Shown: piece after piece, positions 1 through 7,127 of the stretch
Layout of the letters: every line of letters begins with the position of its first letter
How positions within the stretch are numbered: the first letter of the stretch is position 1
NCBI GenBank assembly: GCA_021785235.1
Contig: JAJYGB010000519.1
Span: 1-8,559, forward strand
DNA length: 8,559 bases
Reading direction: 5' to 3'
From: Bacteroidota bacterium
GTDB lineage: Bacteria; Bacteroidota; Kryptoniia; Kryptoniales; JAKASW01
Notes under the pieces: generated by a model
What the model saw: only the letters and a program-made list of their open reading frames with translations
What the model was told of the DNA's origin: nothing
Databases searched by the model: none
Translations under genes and position numbers: made by a program

Positions 1-1
1 G

Positions 2-778
2 TGGGGTGCCGCATTTCTGATTAACACAGACAAGCACCAGATCTTATTAGACACCGGTGGCGGCTTGACCCTCATCGGAAACGCGCGCGCTCTCGGCGTC
101 GATCTTACCAGGACGGAAGCAATTGTTATCAGCCATGGACACGGAGATCACACGGGGGGGCTTAGCCCGGTTCTTGACGCCAGCGGACCGGTTGACCTGT
201 TTGTCCACCGGAACGTTTTGGAGACCAGATACTTCAAAGGAGAATCAGGCGCGGAGGCATACAGCTTTCCATTCACGCGACAAGAAACCATTCAACGGGT
301 TCTCAATCTAGTCGAGACAGAGAAGCCAACTGTTATTTGTGAAGGCGTAATGGTTACCGGCCAGATACCACGGTCAGACGAGTATGAGGATACAGGTCTG
401 CGTGGCGTCGCTTACCTTGACAGCGGATTAACGATTGACGACCCGGTTCTGGATGATCAAGCCGTGTTCTTCCGTGCACCGGAGGGAATCGTCATAATAC
501 TCGGATGCGGTCACGCAGGATTGGTCAACACGATGGACTATGTAAGCAAGTTTACCGGTGAAAAGCGTATCTACGCCGTAATCGGAGGCACGCATTTGGT
601 CAGCGCATCCCCATCGCGGATGCAGAAAACCGTCGAAGCGCTGCGGAAGTTCGACGTTAAGAAAATTATGCTATCGCATTGCACCGGACTTCGCGCATAC
701 GCCCGGCTGGCCAACACATTTCCGGACAAATGCAGCTGGCCGGCAAGTGGAACCGTAATAGAGTTCGGTAAGGAATAA
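2..778 (+). CDS. MBL-fold metallohydrolase, COG1237 type (5' end outside window)
   Basis: The reading frame is open from base 2, so the gene starts before the window; the TTG at 65 is internal, because the residues before it already form the first MBL strand with an LLDTG motif (residues 15-19, counting from base 2). The zinc motif HGHGDH follows (His45, His47, Asp49, His50), then GCGHAG (His171), IGGTH (His198) and SHCTG (His226). These motifs and their order are those of the COG1237 branch of the beta-lactamase fold. One archaeal member of that branch is described as a dihydropterin-ribofuranosylaminobenzene-phosphate synthase of methanopterin synthesis. Bacterial members are mostly uncharacterised, so only a metal-dependent hydrolase or transferase activity is supported and the substrate is unknown. 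About 258 residues are visible, close to a full-length family member, so little is missing. No signal peptide can be judged. The stop is 3 bases before the kinase gene, which suggests co-transcription. Confidence 0.9.
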   Translation, partial: WGAAFLINTDKHQILLDTGGGLTLIGNARALGVDLTRTEAIVISHGHGDHTGGLSPVLDASGPVDLFVHRNVLETRYFKGESGAEAYSFPFTRQETIQRVLNLVETEKPTVICEGVMVTGQIPRSDEYEDTGLRGVAYLDSGLTIDDPVLDDQAVFFRAPEGIVIILGCGHAGLVNTMDYVSKFTGEKRIYAVIGGTHLVSASPSRMQKTVEALRKFDVKKIMLSHCTGLRAYARLANTFPDKCSWPASGTVIEFGKE

Positions 779-781
779 ACC

Positions 782-3361
782 ATGCCTGAAGTCGGCAAGA
801 CGATATCACATTACAAAATTCTTAAGAAACTCGGCGAAGGGGGAATGGGAGTCGTCTACAAGGCTGAGGACACCAAGCTGAAGCGCGATGTCGCACTCAA
901 GTTCCTGCCGCCGGAGTTGACCGGTGACTTGGACGCCAGATCGCGCTTCGTTCGGGAAGCGCAAACCGCTTCGGCGCTCGACCATCCAAACATCGGCGCG
1001 ATCCACGAGATTGACGAGTCAGACGACGGCCGCACTTTCATTTGCATGGCACTGTATGACGGTGAGACGCTGAAGCAGAAGATCGAACGCGGCCCGCTCG
1101 GTGTAGATGAGACAGTTAGTATTGCAATGCAAGTTGTCTCTGGGCTGCAGAAGGCACATGATGCCGGGATCGTTCACCGCGACATCAAGCCGGGCAATAT
1201 CATTGTTACCCGCGACGGCACCGTGAAGATAGTGGACTTCGGTCTTGCGAAGCTCTCGACAGCAGCACAGACCGTCTCGGAAAAGGGTCGTCCTGGTACA
1301 GCAGCATACATGTCGCCGGAGCAGATTCAGAACGGCGTGGTCGATGCGAGGAGCGATCTCTTCTCGTTGGGCGTCGTGTTGTATGAGATGCTGACCGGAA
1401 CCAGACCGTTTGGAGGCGAGCATGAAGCGGCGCTCTTCTACTCCATTATCTACAACGAACCTGCGCCGCCACGCAGCATTCGCAGCGGGATTCCTGAAGT
1501 GCTGGAGGAGATAGTTATGCAGCTCCTCCAAAAGAATCCTGCGAAACGCCCGCAGACCGCAATTGAACTTTTCACGTCACTGAAAGAGCTGAGTGCCGGT
1601 CCGGTCGGAGCCAAAGCTCTGCCAAAAATCGCCGGTGTTTCACGCTTTATCTCCCGCAGAAATCTGGCGATCGCATCGGTCATTACGCTTCTCGCAGCGA
1701 CGATTCTTCTGAACCCTTTCGGCTGGCGGTCTGCGGTTTACACGATCTTCGGGATAGGCGTCCCGGCGGAGAAGCGTGTTGTTGTCTTGCCTTTCACATG
1801 TATCGGATGTGACCAGAAGGAGACCGCCATGAGCGATGGTCTTATGGAGACGATGACCAGCGCCCTTACCGAGTTTCAGCCCTCTAAGGGTTCGTTATGG
1901 GTGGTGGCGAGCAGCGAGGTAAGGGGCAACGACATAAGAAGTCCGAGGGAAGCGCGGCGAGTTTTCGGGGCCAATCTTGTTGTGACCGGCAGCATGCAGC
2001 ACGAAGAAAACGGCCTCCGTTTGACCCTTAACCTGGTCGATCCCCGGACTTCAAGACAACTGAGGTCGCAGTTATTCGATGAGTCTTCGGCAAATATCTC
2101 CCGGCTGCAGGATAGGATCGTCGATGCGGTCACGGAATTACTAGATATCAAATTGGAGCCCCAATCTTTGAACATCGTGCGAGCCGGCGCAACAGACAAA
2201 TCGAGCGCATACGAGCTCTACCTCGAGGGCCGCGGATATATGCAGAGATATGAGACGATGAAGAATCTTGACGTGGCGACATCGTTGTTCAGGAAGGCAT
2301 TTGAAGTGGACCCCGGCTATGCTCTGGCATATGCCGGACTTGGAGAAGCGTACTGGAAGATGTTCGAGAACGATATGGATCCCCACTGGGTTGACAGCGC
2401 AATCGCCTATTGCGCGAAGGCGGCGCAGCTGAACGACCGGCTCGTGCCGGTACGGATCACGCTCGGGATCATTTATGCGGGTACAGGACAGAACGAAAAA
2501 GCTGTCAGTCAATTCGAGGACGCGATCCGACTCGATCCCGTCAATGGGTACGCATACTCCGAGCTCGGGAAGGCCTACAGCCATCTCGGCGATACGGTGA
2601 GAGCGGAGGCTGCATTTAGAAAAGCGGTCAGCATCAGCCCTACCTATTGGGGTTTTCACAGCGAGCTTGGGCGCTATTACATTACAATAGGCCGTATGCA
2701 TGACGCGGTACGCGAATACCGTAAGGTTGTGGAACTGACACCGGACAATCATTTGGGTTACAACAACCTTGGCGCACTGTACTTTTACCTCAACCAGTGG
2801 GATTCGGCGCTCGCAGTCTTTGAGAAATCGATAGCGCTTCAGCCCAATTACCACGGGTATTCAAATCTCGGGACGCTTCTCTACTATAAAGGTGATCTGG
2901 CCGGCGCGGCGCAGGCTTATGAAAAAGCGTTGAAGTTAGACGATAAAAACTGCACCGTCTGGGCCAACCTTGCAGCTGCGTATTTAGAGATGGGACAGCG
3001 GGATAACTCAGCAAATGCGTATCGGATGGCCGTAAAGAAGGCTGAGGCAGTTCTGGATCATAGTCCTCAGAATGCGGAGCTGACCTGGCAGATTGCCGCA
3101 TACTGTCTTGCGCTTGGGGACAGCGGGAAGGCAAGAAAGTATCTGTCGAAGTCACTCTCGCTCGCGCCGAACAACGTGGTCTTATTGGGACACATTGCTA
3201 TGAGCTACGAGGAGTTGGGCGAACGTGGCGAAGCTTTAGAGCTCCTTGCCATAGCTTTTAGAAAGGGTTATTCACCAACGGAAGTTGAGAACGCGCCCGA
3301 AATGAAAAACCTGAGGGCTGATAAGAGGTACCAGCAACTTTTGAAAGGCTTGAAGAAATAG
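782..3361 (+). CDS. Ser/Thr protein kinase with TM helix, TolB-like domain and TPR repeats
   Basis: An 859-residue Hanks-type kinase with all catalytic elements visible: glycine loop GEGGMG (18-23), ATP lysine Lys40, helix C Glu59, catalytic loop HRDIKPGN (132-139, Asp134), DFG at 152-154 and a YMSPE motif ending at Glu180. The kinase domain spans about 11-270. A single hydrophobic segment at about 293-314 probably crosses the inner membrane, with the kinase inside the cell. From about 332 (RVVVLPF) to 440 there is a TolB-N/FlgO-like alpha/beta domain. From about 475 to 830 there are roughly nine TPR-type repeats, expected to bind protein partners. This architecture is a known signalling type in Acidobacteria and the Bacteroidota/Ignavibacteria group; its ligand and targets are not known. 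The ATG at 782 is preceded by AAGGA at 770-774, inside the end of the MBL gene, so translation may be coupled. The family call is firm and the topology is inferred. Confidence 0.95.
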   Translation: MPEVGKTISHYKILKKLGEGGMGVVYKAEDTKLKRDVALKFLPPELTGDLDARSRFVREAQTASALDHPNIGAIHEIDESDDGRTFICMALYDGETLKQKIERGPLGVDETVSIAMQVVSGLQKAHDAGIVHRDIKPGNIIVTRDGTVKIVDFGLAKLSTAAQTVSEKGRPGTAAYMSPEQIQNGVVDARSDLFSLGVVLYEMLTGTRPFGGEHEAALFYSIIYNEPAPPRSIRSGIPEVLEEIVMQLLQKNPAKRPQTAIELFTSLKELSAGPVGAKALPKIAGVSRFISRRNLAIASVITLLAATILLNPFGWRSAVYTIFGIGVPAEKRVVVLPFTCIGCDQKETAMSDGLMETMTSALTEFQPSKGSLWVVASSEVRGNDIRSPREARRVFGANLVVTGSMQHEENGLRLTLNLVDPRTSRQLRSQLFDESSANISRLQDRIVDAVTELLDIKLEPQSLNIVRAGATDKSSAYELYLEGRGYMQRYETMKNLDVATSLFRKAFEVDPGYALAYAGLGEAYWKMFENDMDPHWVDSAIAYCAKAAQLNDRLVPVRITLGIIYAGTGQNEKAVSQFEDAIRLDPVNGYAYSELGKAYSHLGDTVRAEAAFRKAVSISPTYWGFHSELGRYYITIGRMHDAVREYRKVVELTPDNHLGYNNLGALYFYLNQWDSALAVFEKSIALQPNYHGYSNLGTLLYYKGDLAGAAQAYEKALKLDDKNCTVWANLAAAYLEMGQRDNSANAYRMAVKKAEAVLDHSPQNAELTWQIAAYCLALGDSGKARKYLSKSLSLAPNNVVLLGHIAMSYEELGERGEALELLAIAFRKGYSPTEVENAPEMKNLRADKRYQQLLKGLKK

Positions 3362-3452
3362 TAGATCACAGGGCGAATTGACGGCAAGATAACGGCCGGC
3401 CGTCGGATTCGACTTTATTTAATGCAAGGGTCGTTTTAACGAAGGGAAAGAA

Positions 3453-3785
3453 GTGTCAGCAAAAATGGAGCAGACAATGGGACCAGCAGAATGCCATATC
3501 CCGAAAGTAGGCAACGAGTACATCGTGCCGCCGGTTGTGGTAGACGTATCGCACGGGCAAACAGAAGTCATTTGGGAGACCGTGGACCTCTCGAATTTCG
3601 AATTTTGGTTTCCGGGCAAGAGTCCTTTGGCCGAAGGCAATAAGCTGATGAGCAAAGGAGGGAGATGTGTTGGTCACGTCCTGCCGGATGCTGAGAAGCG
3701 GAAGCACGAGTACAGCATGCACTGTCACGGAAACGGACATCTTGCGAGGGGAAACAGCAGTCCTCCGATTATGATTATCCAATAG
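3453..3785 (+). CDS. small His/Cys-rich protein, possible cupredoxin-like fold
   Basis: A 110-residue protein not assigned with certainty. The pattern recalls a compact beta-sandwich: PPVVVDVSHGQTEVIWE (26-42) is followed by alternating hydrophobic strands, then YSMHCHGNGHLARGNSSPP (88-106), then a final IMII strand. His34, His90, Cys91, His92 and His96 could bind a metal, as in cupredoxins, but the usual C-terminal Cys-His-Met spacing is not clearly present. There is no signal peptide, so it is probably cytoplasmic. The GTG start at 3453 is chosen because AAGGG at 3442-3446 lies 6 bases upstream; the in-frame ATG at 3465 has no such site. A 108-codon frame on the opposite strand covers almost the same bases, but its translation is basic and matches nothing I know. 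The gene stands alone, 91 bases after the kinase gene and 131 bases before the BstA-like gene. It may share transcription with either. Confidence 0.65.
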   Translation: MSAKMEQTMGPAECHIPKVGNEYIVPPVVVDVSHGQTEVIWETVDLSNFEFWFPGKSPLAEGNKLMSKGGRCVGHVLPDAEKRKHEYSMHCHGNGHLARGNSSPPIMIIQ

Positions 3786-3857
3786 CTTCTTGTCACCTTA
3801 ACGCGGGTTTCCGGCCAGGCCGATCCATCGCTGCCTTGCAAGCTTGTTTTTGAGGAT

Positions 3858-3872
3858 AATTTTCGGAAAATT
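3858..3872. promoter_or_regulatory. AT-rich palindrome upstream of the BstA-like gene
   Basis: AATTTT-CGG-AAAATT is a perfect inverted repeat with 6-bp arms around a 3-bp spacer, 44 bases before the ATG at 3917. It lies in the 131-base gap after the small His/Cys-rich gene. It could be an operator half-site pair or a weak hairpin. No promoter elements can be assigned with confidence, and nothing else was recognised in this gap. Confidence 0.25.
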
Positions 3873-3903
3873 GTCCAAACGGAATTTGCACTTAGAAGAC
3901 AGT

Positions 3904-3911
3904 GGAGGAGG
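3904..3911 (+). promoter_or_regulatory. Shine-Dalgarno site deciding the BstA-like start
   Basis: GGAGGAGG lies 5 bases before the ATG at 3917. It overlaps codons that would belong to a five-residue extension from the GTG at 3902. That placement makes the ATG at 3917 the better start. Confidence 0.75.
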
Positions 3912-3916
3912 AGACA

Positions 3917-4441
3917 ATGGAAGACTTAAGTTACCCGATCGGGCGCTTCAAACCGGAATCTCAGTTGAGCAACCAGAAGCGCGCCGAGTGCATACAGGAA
4001 ATCGAAGCTGCGCCGGCCGCGCTGCGTGAAGCCGTCAAGGGACTTTCGCGCGAGCAACTCGATACACCGTACCGACCCGCAGGATGGACTGTCAGACAAG
4101 TGGCACACCATCTTCCCGACAGCCACATGAACGCGTATATCCGCTTCAGACTTGCGCTGACGGAGAGCCAGCCGACTATCAAGCCTTACCAACAGCCGTT
4201 GTGGGCGGACCTTCCCGACGCAACAACCGCCGATGTGGACATGTCGCTGACATTGCTCGACGGACTTCACAAGCGATGGGTGGCGCTTCTGAAAGCCATG
4301 AGGCCGGAAGATTTCAAGAGAACATTTAATCATCCCGAGTCAGGCGTGAACACTCTTGAGAATATTCTGCAGATGTATGCGTGGCATGGAAGGCACCACG
4401 TGGCACACATTACTTCGCTGAGAAAACGGATGGGTTGGTAG
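3917..4441 (+). CDS. bstA: BstA/YfiT-type bacillithiol S-transferase-like protein (DinB superfamily)
   Basis: A 174-residue four-helix-bundle protein that matches, from memory, Bacillus subtilis YfiT along its whole length (about 178 residues). Shared landmarks are the N-terminal LSYPIG, QLDTPYR, GWTVRQVAHHLPDSHMN (56-72), the YIRF and ALTE stretch after it, and the C-terminal WHGRHHVAHIT (156-166) with RMGW at the end. The histidines at 64/65, 157, 160/161 and 164 provide the three-His metal site of the family. Family members were first annotated as putative metal-dependent hydrolases. Some have since been shown to transfer bacillithiol to electrophiles, a detoxification role in the cytoplasm. 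Bacillithiol or its N-methyl form is known from some Chlorobi-related bacteria, so the role is plausible here, but no bacillithiol synthesis gene is visible. The fold and family are secure; the thiol cofactor is inferred. Confidence 0.9.
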   Translation: MEDLSYPIGRFKPESQLSNQKRAECIQEIEAAPAALREAVKGLSREQLDTPYRPAGWTVRQVAHHLPDSHMNAYIRFRLALTESQPTIKPYQQPLWADLPDATTADVDMSLTLLDGLHKRWVALLKAMRPEDFKRTFNHPESGVNTLENILQMYAWHGRHHVAHITSLRKRMGW

Positions 4442-4459
4442 GGAACCCCGCGGAAATCA

Positions 4460-4552
4460 GAACACGGATGGCAGAGAAGAGACGGACGCTCACGGATTAA
4501 GCATCGTATTCAGCGTCTTTGAGGATCCGTCAAACCCGTGCGATCCGTGTTC
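4460..4552. repeat. 93-bp gene-less inverted repeat element between convergent genes
   Basis: Two 39-nt arms (4460-4498 and 4514-4552) face each other around a 15-base spacer. The outer 10 bases (GAACACGGAT / ATCCGTGTTC) pair perfectly, and by hand about 26 of 39 positions pair overall, so the region could form a long imperfect hairpin. The left arm, read on the - strand, matches the 7089-7127 arm at 29 of 39 positions with no gap, starting AATCCGTGAG and ending TCCGTGTTC. The right arm keeps three of the four TCCGT boxes, one as CCCGT. The element fills most of the 124 bases between the stop of the BstA-like gene and the stop of the M3 peptidase gene. There it could also work as a two-way terminator. 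It carries no coding frame. Confidence 0.7.
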
Positions 4553-4565
4553 AATCTCTTTTTGT

Positions 4566-6731
4566 TTATTTGTTAGTCAGTCCGCGGTCTTCCAGCAATG
4601 CTTTCACGTCGGGATCGTGCCCGCGGAATGCGCGATAAAGATCGCCGGAGTCTTCTGAGCCTGCGCGCGACAATATCATATCTCGGAACCTCTGGCCGTT
4701 GGCACGCGTCAGCCCGCCGTTCTCTTTGAACCACTCGAAGGCATCATCCTCAATCACTTCGCTCCACATGTAAGAGTAGTATCCCGCCGAATAACCTCCC
4801 TCCCAGATATGAGCGAAGTATGTAGACCTGTATCGCGGCGGCACCAGCGGCATGTAAACGTTGTACTTCTCAAGTGCTGCCGTTTCGAATGAGTCTACGT
4901 TCGTCACCTGCGAGCCTGCTGGCAGAGTGTGCCACGCCATGTCGAGGAGGGAAGCTTCGACGTACTCGAGTGTCTCAAACCCCTGGTTGAAAGTCTTTGC
5001 CTTCCTGATCTTCTCGACCAGCGCCGCGGGCATCGGCTCCCCGGTCTTATAATGTTTGGCGTAATTCGCCAGCACCTCCGGGTAGAGCGCCCAGTGTTCG
5101 TTGAACTGCGAGGGGACTTCTACGAAATCTCTGGGCACGTTGCCAGCGAGCCGCGGGTACTCCGCCCTGACGAGCAAGCCGTGAAGCGCGTGTCCGAATT
5201 CGTGGAACATCGTCGTCACGTCGTCATACGTCAGAAGGGCAGACTGGCCGGGAGCCGGCTTCGTGAAGTTGCAGACGTTATAGACGACCGGACTGGTATG
5301 GAGCAGACCCGACGCGTCGACGAACCCACCTGACCACGCCCCGCCGTCCTTGTTGTCGCGCTTGAAGTAATCGCAATACCAGAGAGCCATCGATTTGCCG
5401 TCGGCGTCGAATACCTCGAAGACGCGGACGTCCGTGTGATAGACTGGGATGTCCTTCCGCTCCTTGAAAGTCAGGCCGTATAGTTTGTTAGCAGCGTAGA
5501 ATATCCCATCGACCAATACCCGGTTCAGCTCGAAATACGGCTTGATCTGCGACTCGTCGAGGTCGTATTCCGCGGTGCGGACCTTCTCGGCGTAATGCTG
5601 CCAATCCCACGGTTGTATCTTGAATCCGCCGTTTTGCTTGTCGACAAGCGCCTGCATCTTTGCGGCCTCGCTTTTTGCCTTAGACATTGCCTCGGGCGCG
5701 ATATCGGTGAGGAGTTTGATCGCGGCGGCGGGCGTCTTTGCCATTCGGTTCTCGAGTATGTAGTCGGCGAAGTAAGGGAAGCCGAGAAGCTTTGCCTTCT
5801 CCGCGCGGAGCTCAGTCAGGCGGGTAATGATTTGTCGTGTGTCGTTGCTGTCACCGCGCTCGGTGCGCAGCGTGGAATTTTGGAAAAGTCGTTCGCGCAC
5901 CGATCTGTTGTTCAGCGAGACTTGTGACGGCTGCTGAGTTGTGTTCTGAAGTGGCAAGACCCATTTACCGTCGAAACCACGGTTATGAGCCGCGTGAGCC
6001 GCGGCGGCGATCTCACCCTCGCTCAGGCCATCGAGCTCGCTCTTCTCATCGATTACGAGAGCGCCTGCTTTCGTCGCCGCCAGGAGTCTGATTTGAAAAT
6101 CGGTCTCTAACTTCGCAGTCTCTTGGTTGATGGCGCGAAGCCGTTCCTTGTTTGGTTCTGACAGAAGCGCGCCGGACCTGACGAAGTCCATGTAATAACG
6201 TTCGACGAGGTATTTCTGCTCGGAGGTGAGGCCGATGTCCGCACGGTTGTCATAAATCCGCTTGACGCGCTCGAAAAGTTTCGGGTTCAACGTAATCGCG
6301 TCGCTGTGTGCCGCGAGTTTCGGGGCGTCCTCAGAGAGTGTGTTCTGGAGATCGTCGTTCGTGTTTGCGCTGGTCATCGAGAAGAAGACGCTGGCGACGC
6401 GGGTGAGGAGCTCGCCCGACCGCTCCATCGCCACGATTGTATTCTCGAATGTAGCAGCCTCAGGATTGGACTCGATCTTGTCGATTTCCGTGAGTTGCTG
6501 TCGCATCCCTTCCTCCATTGCCGGCTTGTAATCTGAGTCGTGAATCTTGTCGAACGGCGGAGCCTGGTAAAGAAGGGGGCTCGCACTGGCGAATAGATTC
6601 GCGTTTGAAAATTGCTGGACGGTAGTGTCCTGGTTCCCGGTTTGAACATTCCGGGGGGCGGCACCGGTCAGCAATGGGATAAAGATCGCGATCGTCAAGA
6701 TCGTAAATTGGTGTGAATAGTGCTTGATCAT
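4566..6731 (-). CDS. secreted M3-family zinc metallopeptidase (Dcp/oligopeptidase A-like)
   Basis: A 721-residue protein of the thimet oligopeptidase family, close to the usual 680-720. Residues 1-25 form a signal peptide (basic start, hydrophobic ILTIAIFIPLL, small residues before the cleavage site at about 25) without a lipobox cysteine, so export to the periplasm is expected. The zinc motif HEFGH is at 510-514 (His510, Glu511, His514), followed by the third ligand Glu538 in DFVEVPSQ. The substrate-binding HIWEGGYSAGYYSYMW stretch near residues 645-660 is also typical. Such enzymes cut oligopeptides inside a closed channel; E. coli Dcp removes C-terminal dipeptides and is cytoplasmic, so the exported form here differs in location. 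The ATG has GGAGGA (6735-6740) three bases upstream. The gene follows the PG0541-like gene by 35 bases and is probably in the same operon. Family call firm; exact peptide preference unknown. Confidence 0.95.
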   Translation of the reverse strand: MIKHYSHQFTILTIAIFIPLLTGAAPRNVQTGNQDTTVQQFSNANLFASASPLLYQAPPFDKIHDSDYKPAMEEGMRQQLTEIDKIESNPEAATFENTIVAMERSGELLTRVASVFFSMTSANTNDDLQNTLSEDAPKLAAHSDAITLNPKLFERVKRIYDNRADIGLTSEQKYLVERYYMDFVRSGALLSEPNKERLRAINQETAKLETDFQIRLLAATKAGALVIDEKSELDGLSEGEIAAAAHAAHNRGFDGKWVLPLQNTTQQPSQVSLNNRSVRERLFQNSTLRTERGDSNDTRQIITRLTELRAEKAKLLGFPYFADYILENRMAKTPAAAIKLLTDIAPEAMSKAKSEAAKMQALVDKQNGGFKIQPWDWQHYAEKVRTAEYDLDESQIKPYFELNRVLVDGIFYAANKLYGLTFKERKDIPVYHTDVRVFEVFDADGKSMALWYCDYFKRDNKDGGAWSGGFVDASGLLHTSPVVYNVCNFTKPAPGQSALLTYDDVTTMFHEFGHALHGLLVRAEYPRLAGNVPRDFVEVPSQFNEHWALYPEVLANYAKHYKTGEPMPAALVEKIRKAKTFNQGFETLEYVEASLLDMAWHTLPAGSQVTNVDSFETAALEKYNVYMPLVPPRYRSTYFAHIWEGGYSAGYYSYMWSEVIEDDAFEWFKENGGLTRANGQRFRDMILSRAGSEDSGDLYRAFRGHDPDVKALLEDRGLTNK

Positions 6732-6766
6732 AAATCCTCCATGATGTGTGGCTAAAGTGGTGCGGT

Positions 6767-7066
6767 TCAGACAATCCTTTCGAGGGGAACCTGGAACAGC
6801 CTGATATGGTCGTCGGGCCGCGGGATTTCCTTGTTGGCAATGTTGATTTCCTCCACGAGACGTTCGAGGGTCGTTTCATGTTCGAACGCGATCATGAAGA
6901 CGGCGTTCGTACCCGGGAAGCTGCGCGTGTCGAGGTGCGGGTCGGTGCCGTGACCCTTGCCTTTCACATGTTCCCAGCGGGTGTAGTAATCTATCTTCGC
7001 CTCGTCGAGAAGCTTCATCACCCGCGGTGAAACAACATCGTTACAAACCAGGAACGCTATCTTCAT
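6767..7066 (-). CDS. PG0541-family transporter-associated protein (P-II-like fold)
   Basis: A 99-residue cytoplasmic protein: MKIAFLVCND at the start, a central segment YYTRWEHVKGKGHGTDPHL (33-51), then a beta-alpha-beta unit with AVFMIAFEHETTLERLVEEI. The overall pattern is ferredoxin-like, as in P-II signalling proteins, and matches the PG0541 group, which is typically encoded next to RND efflux genes in Bacteroidota. The likely role is accessory or regulatory to the pump; the mechanism is not known. The start at 7066 is chosen over the longer in-frame start at 7147 because AAGGAGG lies four bases before it, and because the extra 27 residues would be read through the repeat arm. It lies between the GxxExxY gene (52 bases) and the M3 peptidase gene (35 bases). 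By hand count 6781-7020 is about 57% G+C. Confidence 0.8.
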   Translation of the reverse strand: MKIAFLVCNDVVSPRVMKLLDEAKIDYYTRWEHVKGKGHGTDPHLDTRSFPGTNAVFMIAFEHETTLERLVEEINIANKEIPRPDDHIRLFQVPLERIV

Positions 7067-7070
7067 GATA

Positions 7071-7077
7071 CCTCCTT
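7071..7077 (-). promoter_or_regulatory. Shine-Dalgarno site deciding the PG0541-like start
   Basis: Read on the - strand this is AAGGAGG, a full match to the anti-Shine-Dalgarno core, four bases before the ATG at 7066. It lies just outside the left repeat arm, so the insertion left this gene's translation signal intact. Confidence 0.8.
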
Positions 7078-7088
7078 GCCTATAGATT

Positions 7089-7127
7089 GAACACGGAAAA
7101 CACGGAATGAACGGATCCTCACGGATT
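7089..7127 (-). repeat. left arm of the cassette, four TCCGT boxes
   Basis: Read on the - strand the arm begins AATCCGTGAGG and ends TCCGTGTTC, with TCCGT at arm positions 3, 13, 22 and 31. The stop codon of the GxxExxY gene (7119-7121) falls at arm positions 7-9. The same TGA is present in the left arm of the 4460-4552 element. Confidence 0.75.

Noticed and set aside
2141..2854. A 237-codon open frame on the - strand
   Set aside because: It lies wholly inside the kinase gene's TPR region, its translation is Arg/Cys/His-rich with no recognisable domain, and the + strand frame is a clear protein. The same holds for the - strand frames at 1019-1531 and 2790-3155.
3380..3404. Possible terminator hairpin after the kinase gene (GACGGC / GCCGTC)
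   Set aside because: The stem is only six pairs with a 13-base loop, and no run of T follows directly, so it is not supported as a rho-independent terminator.
3456..3782. A 108-codon frame on the - strand opposite the small His/Cys-rich gene
   Set aside because: It has no ribosome site and no family resemblance, whereas the + strand frame has AAGGG at the right distance and a patterned beta-rich protein. The choice is not certain.
5837..6091. Frames on the + strand within the M3 peptidase gene, including 4929-5333 and 5595-5927
   Set aside because: All are shadows of a complete, motif-verified - strand peptidase.
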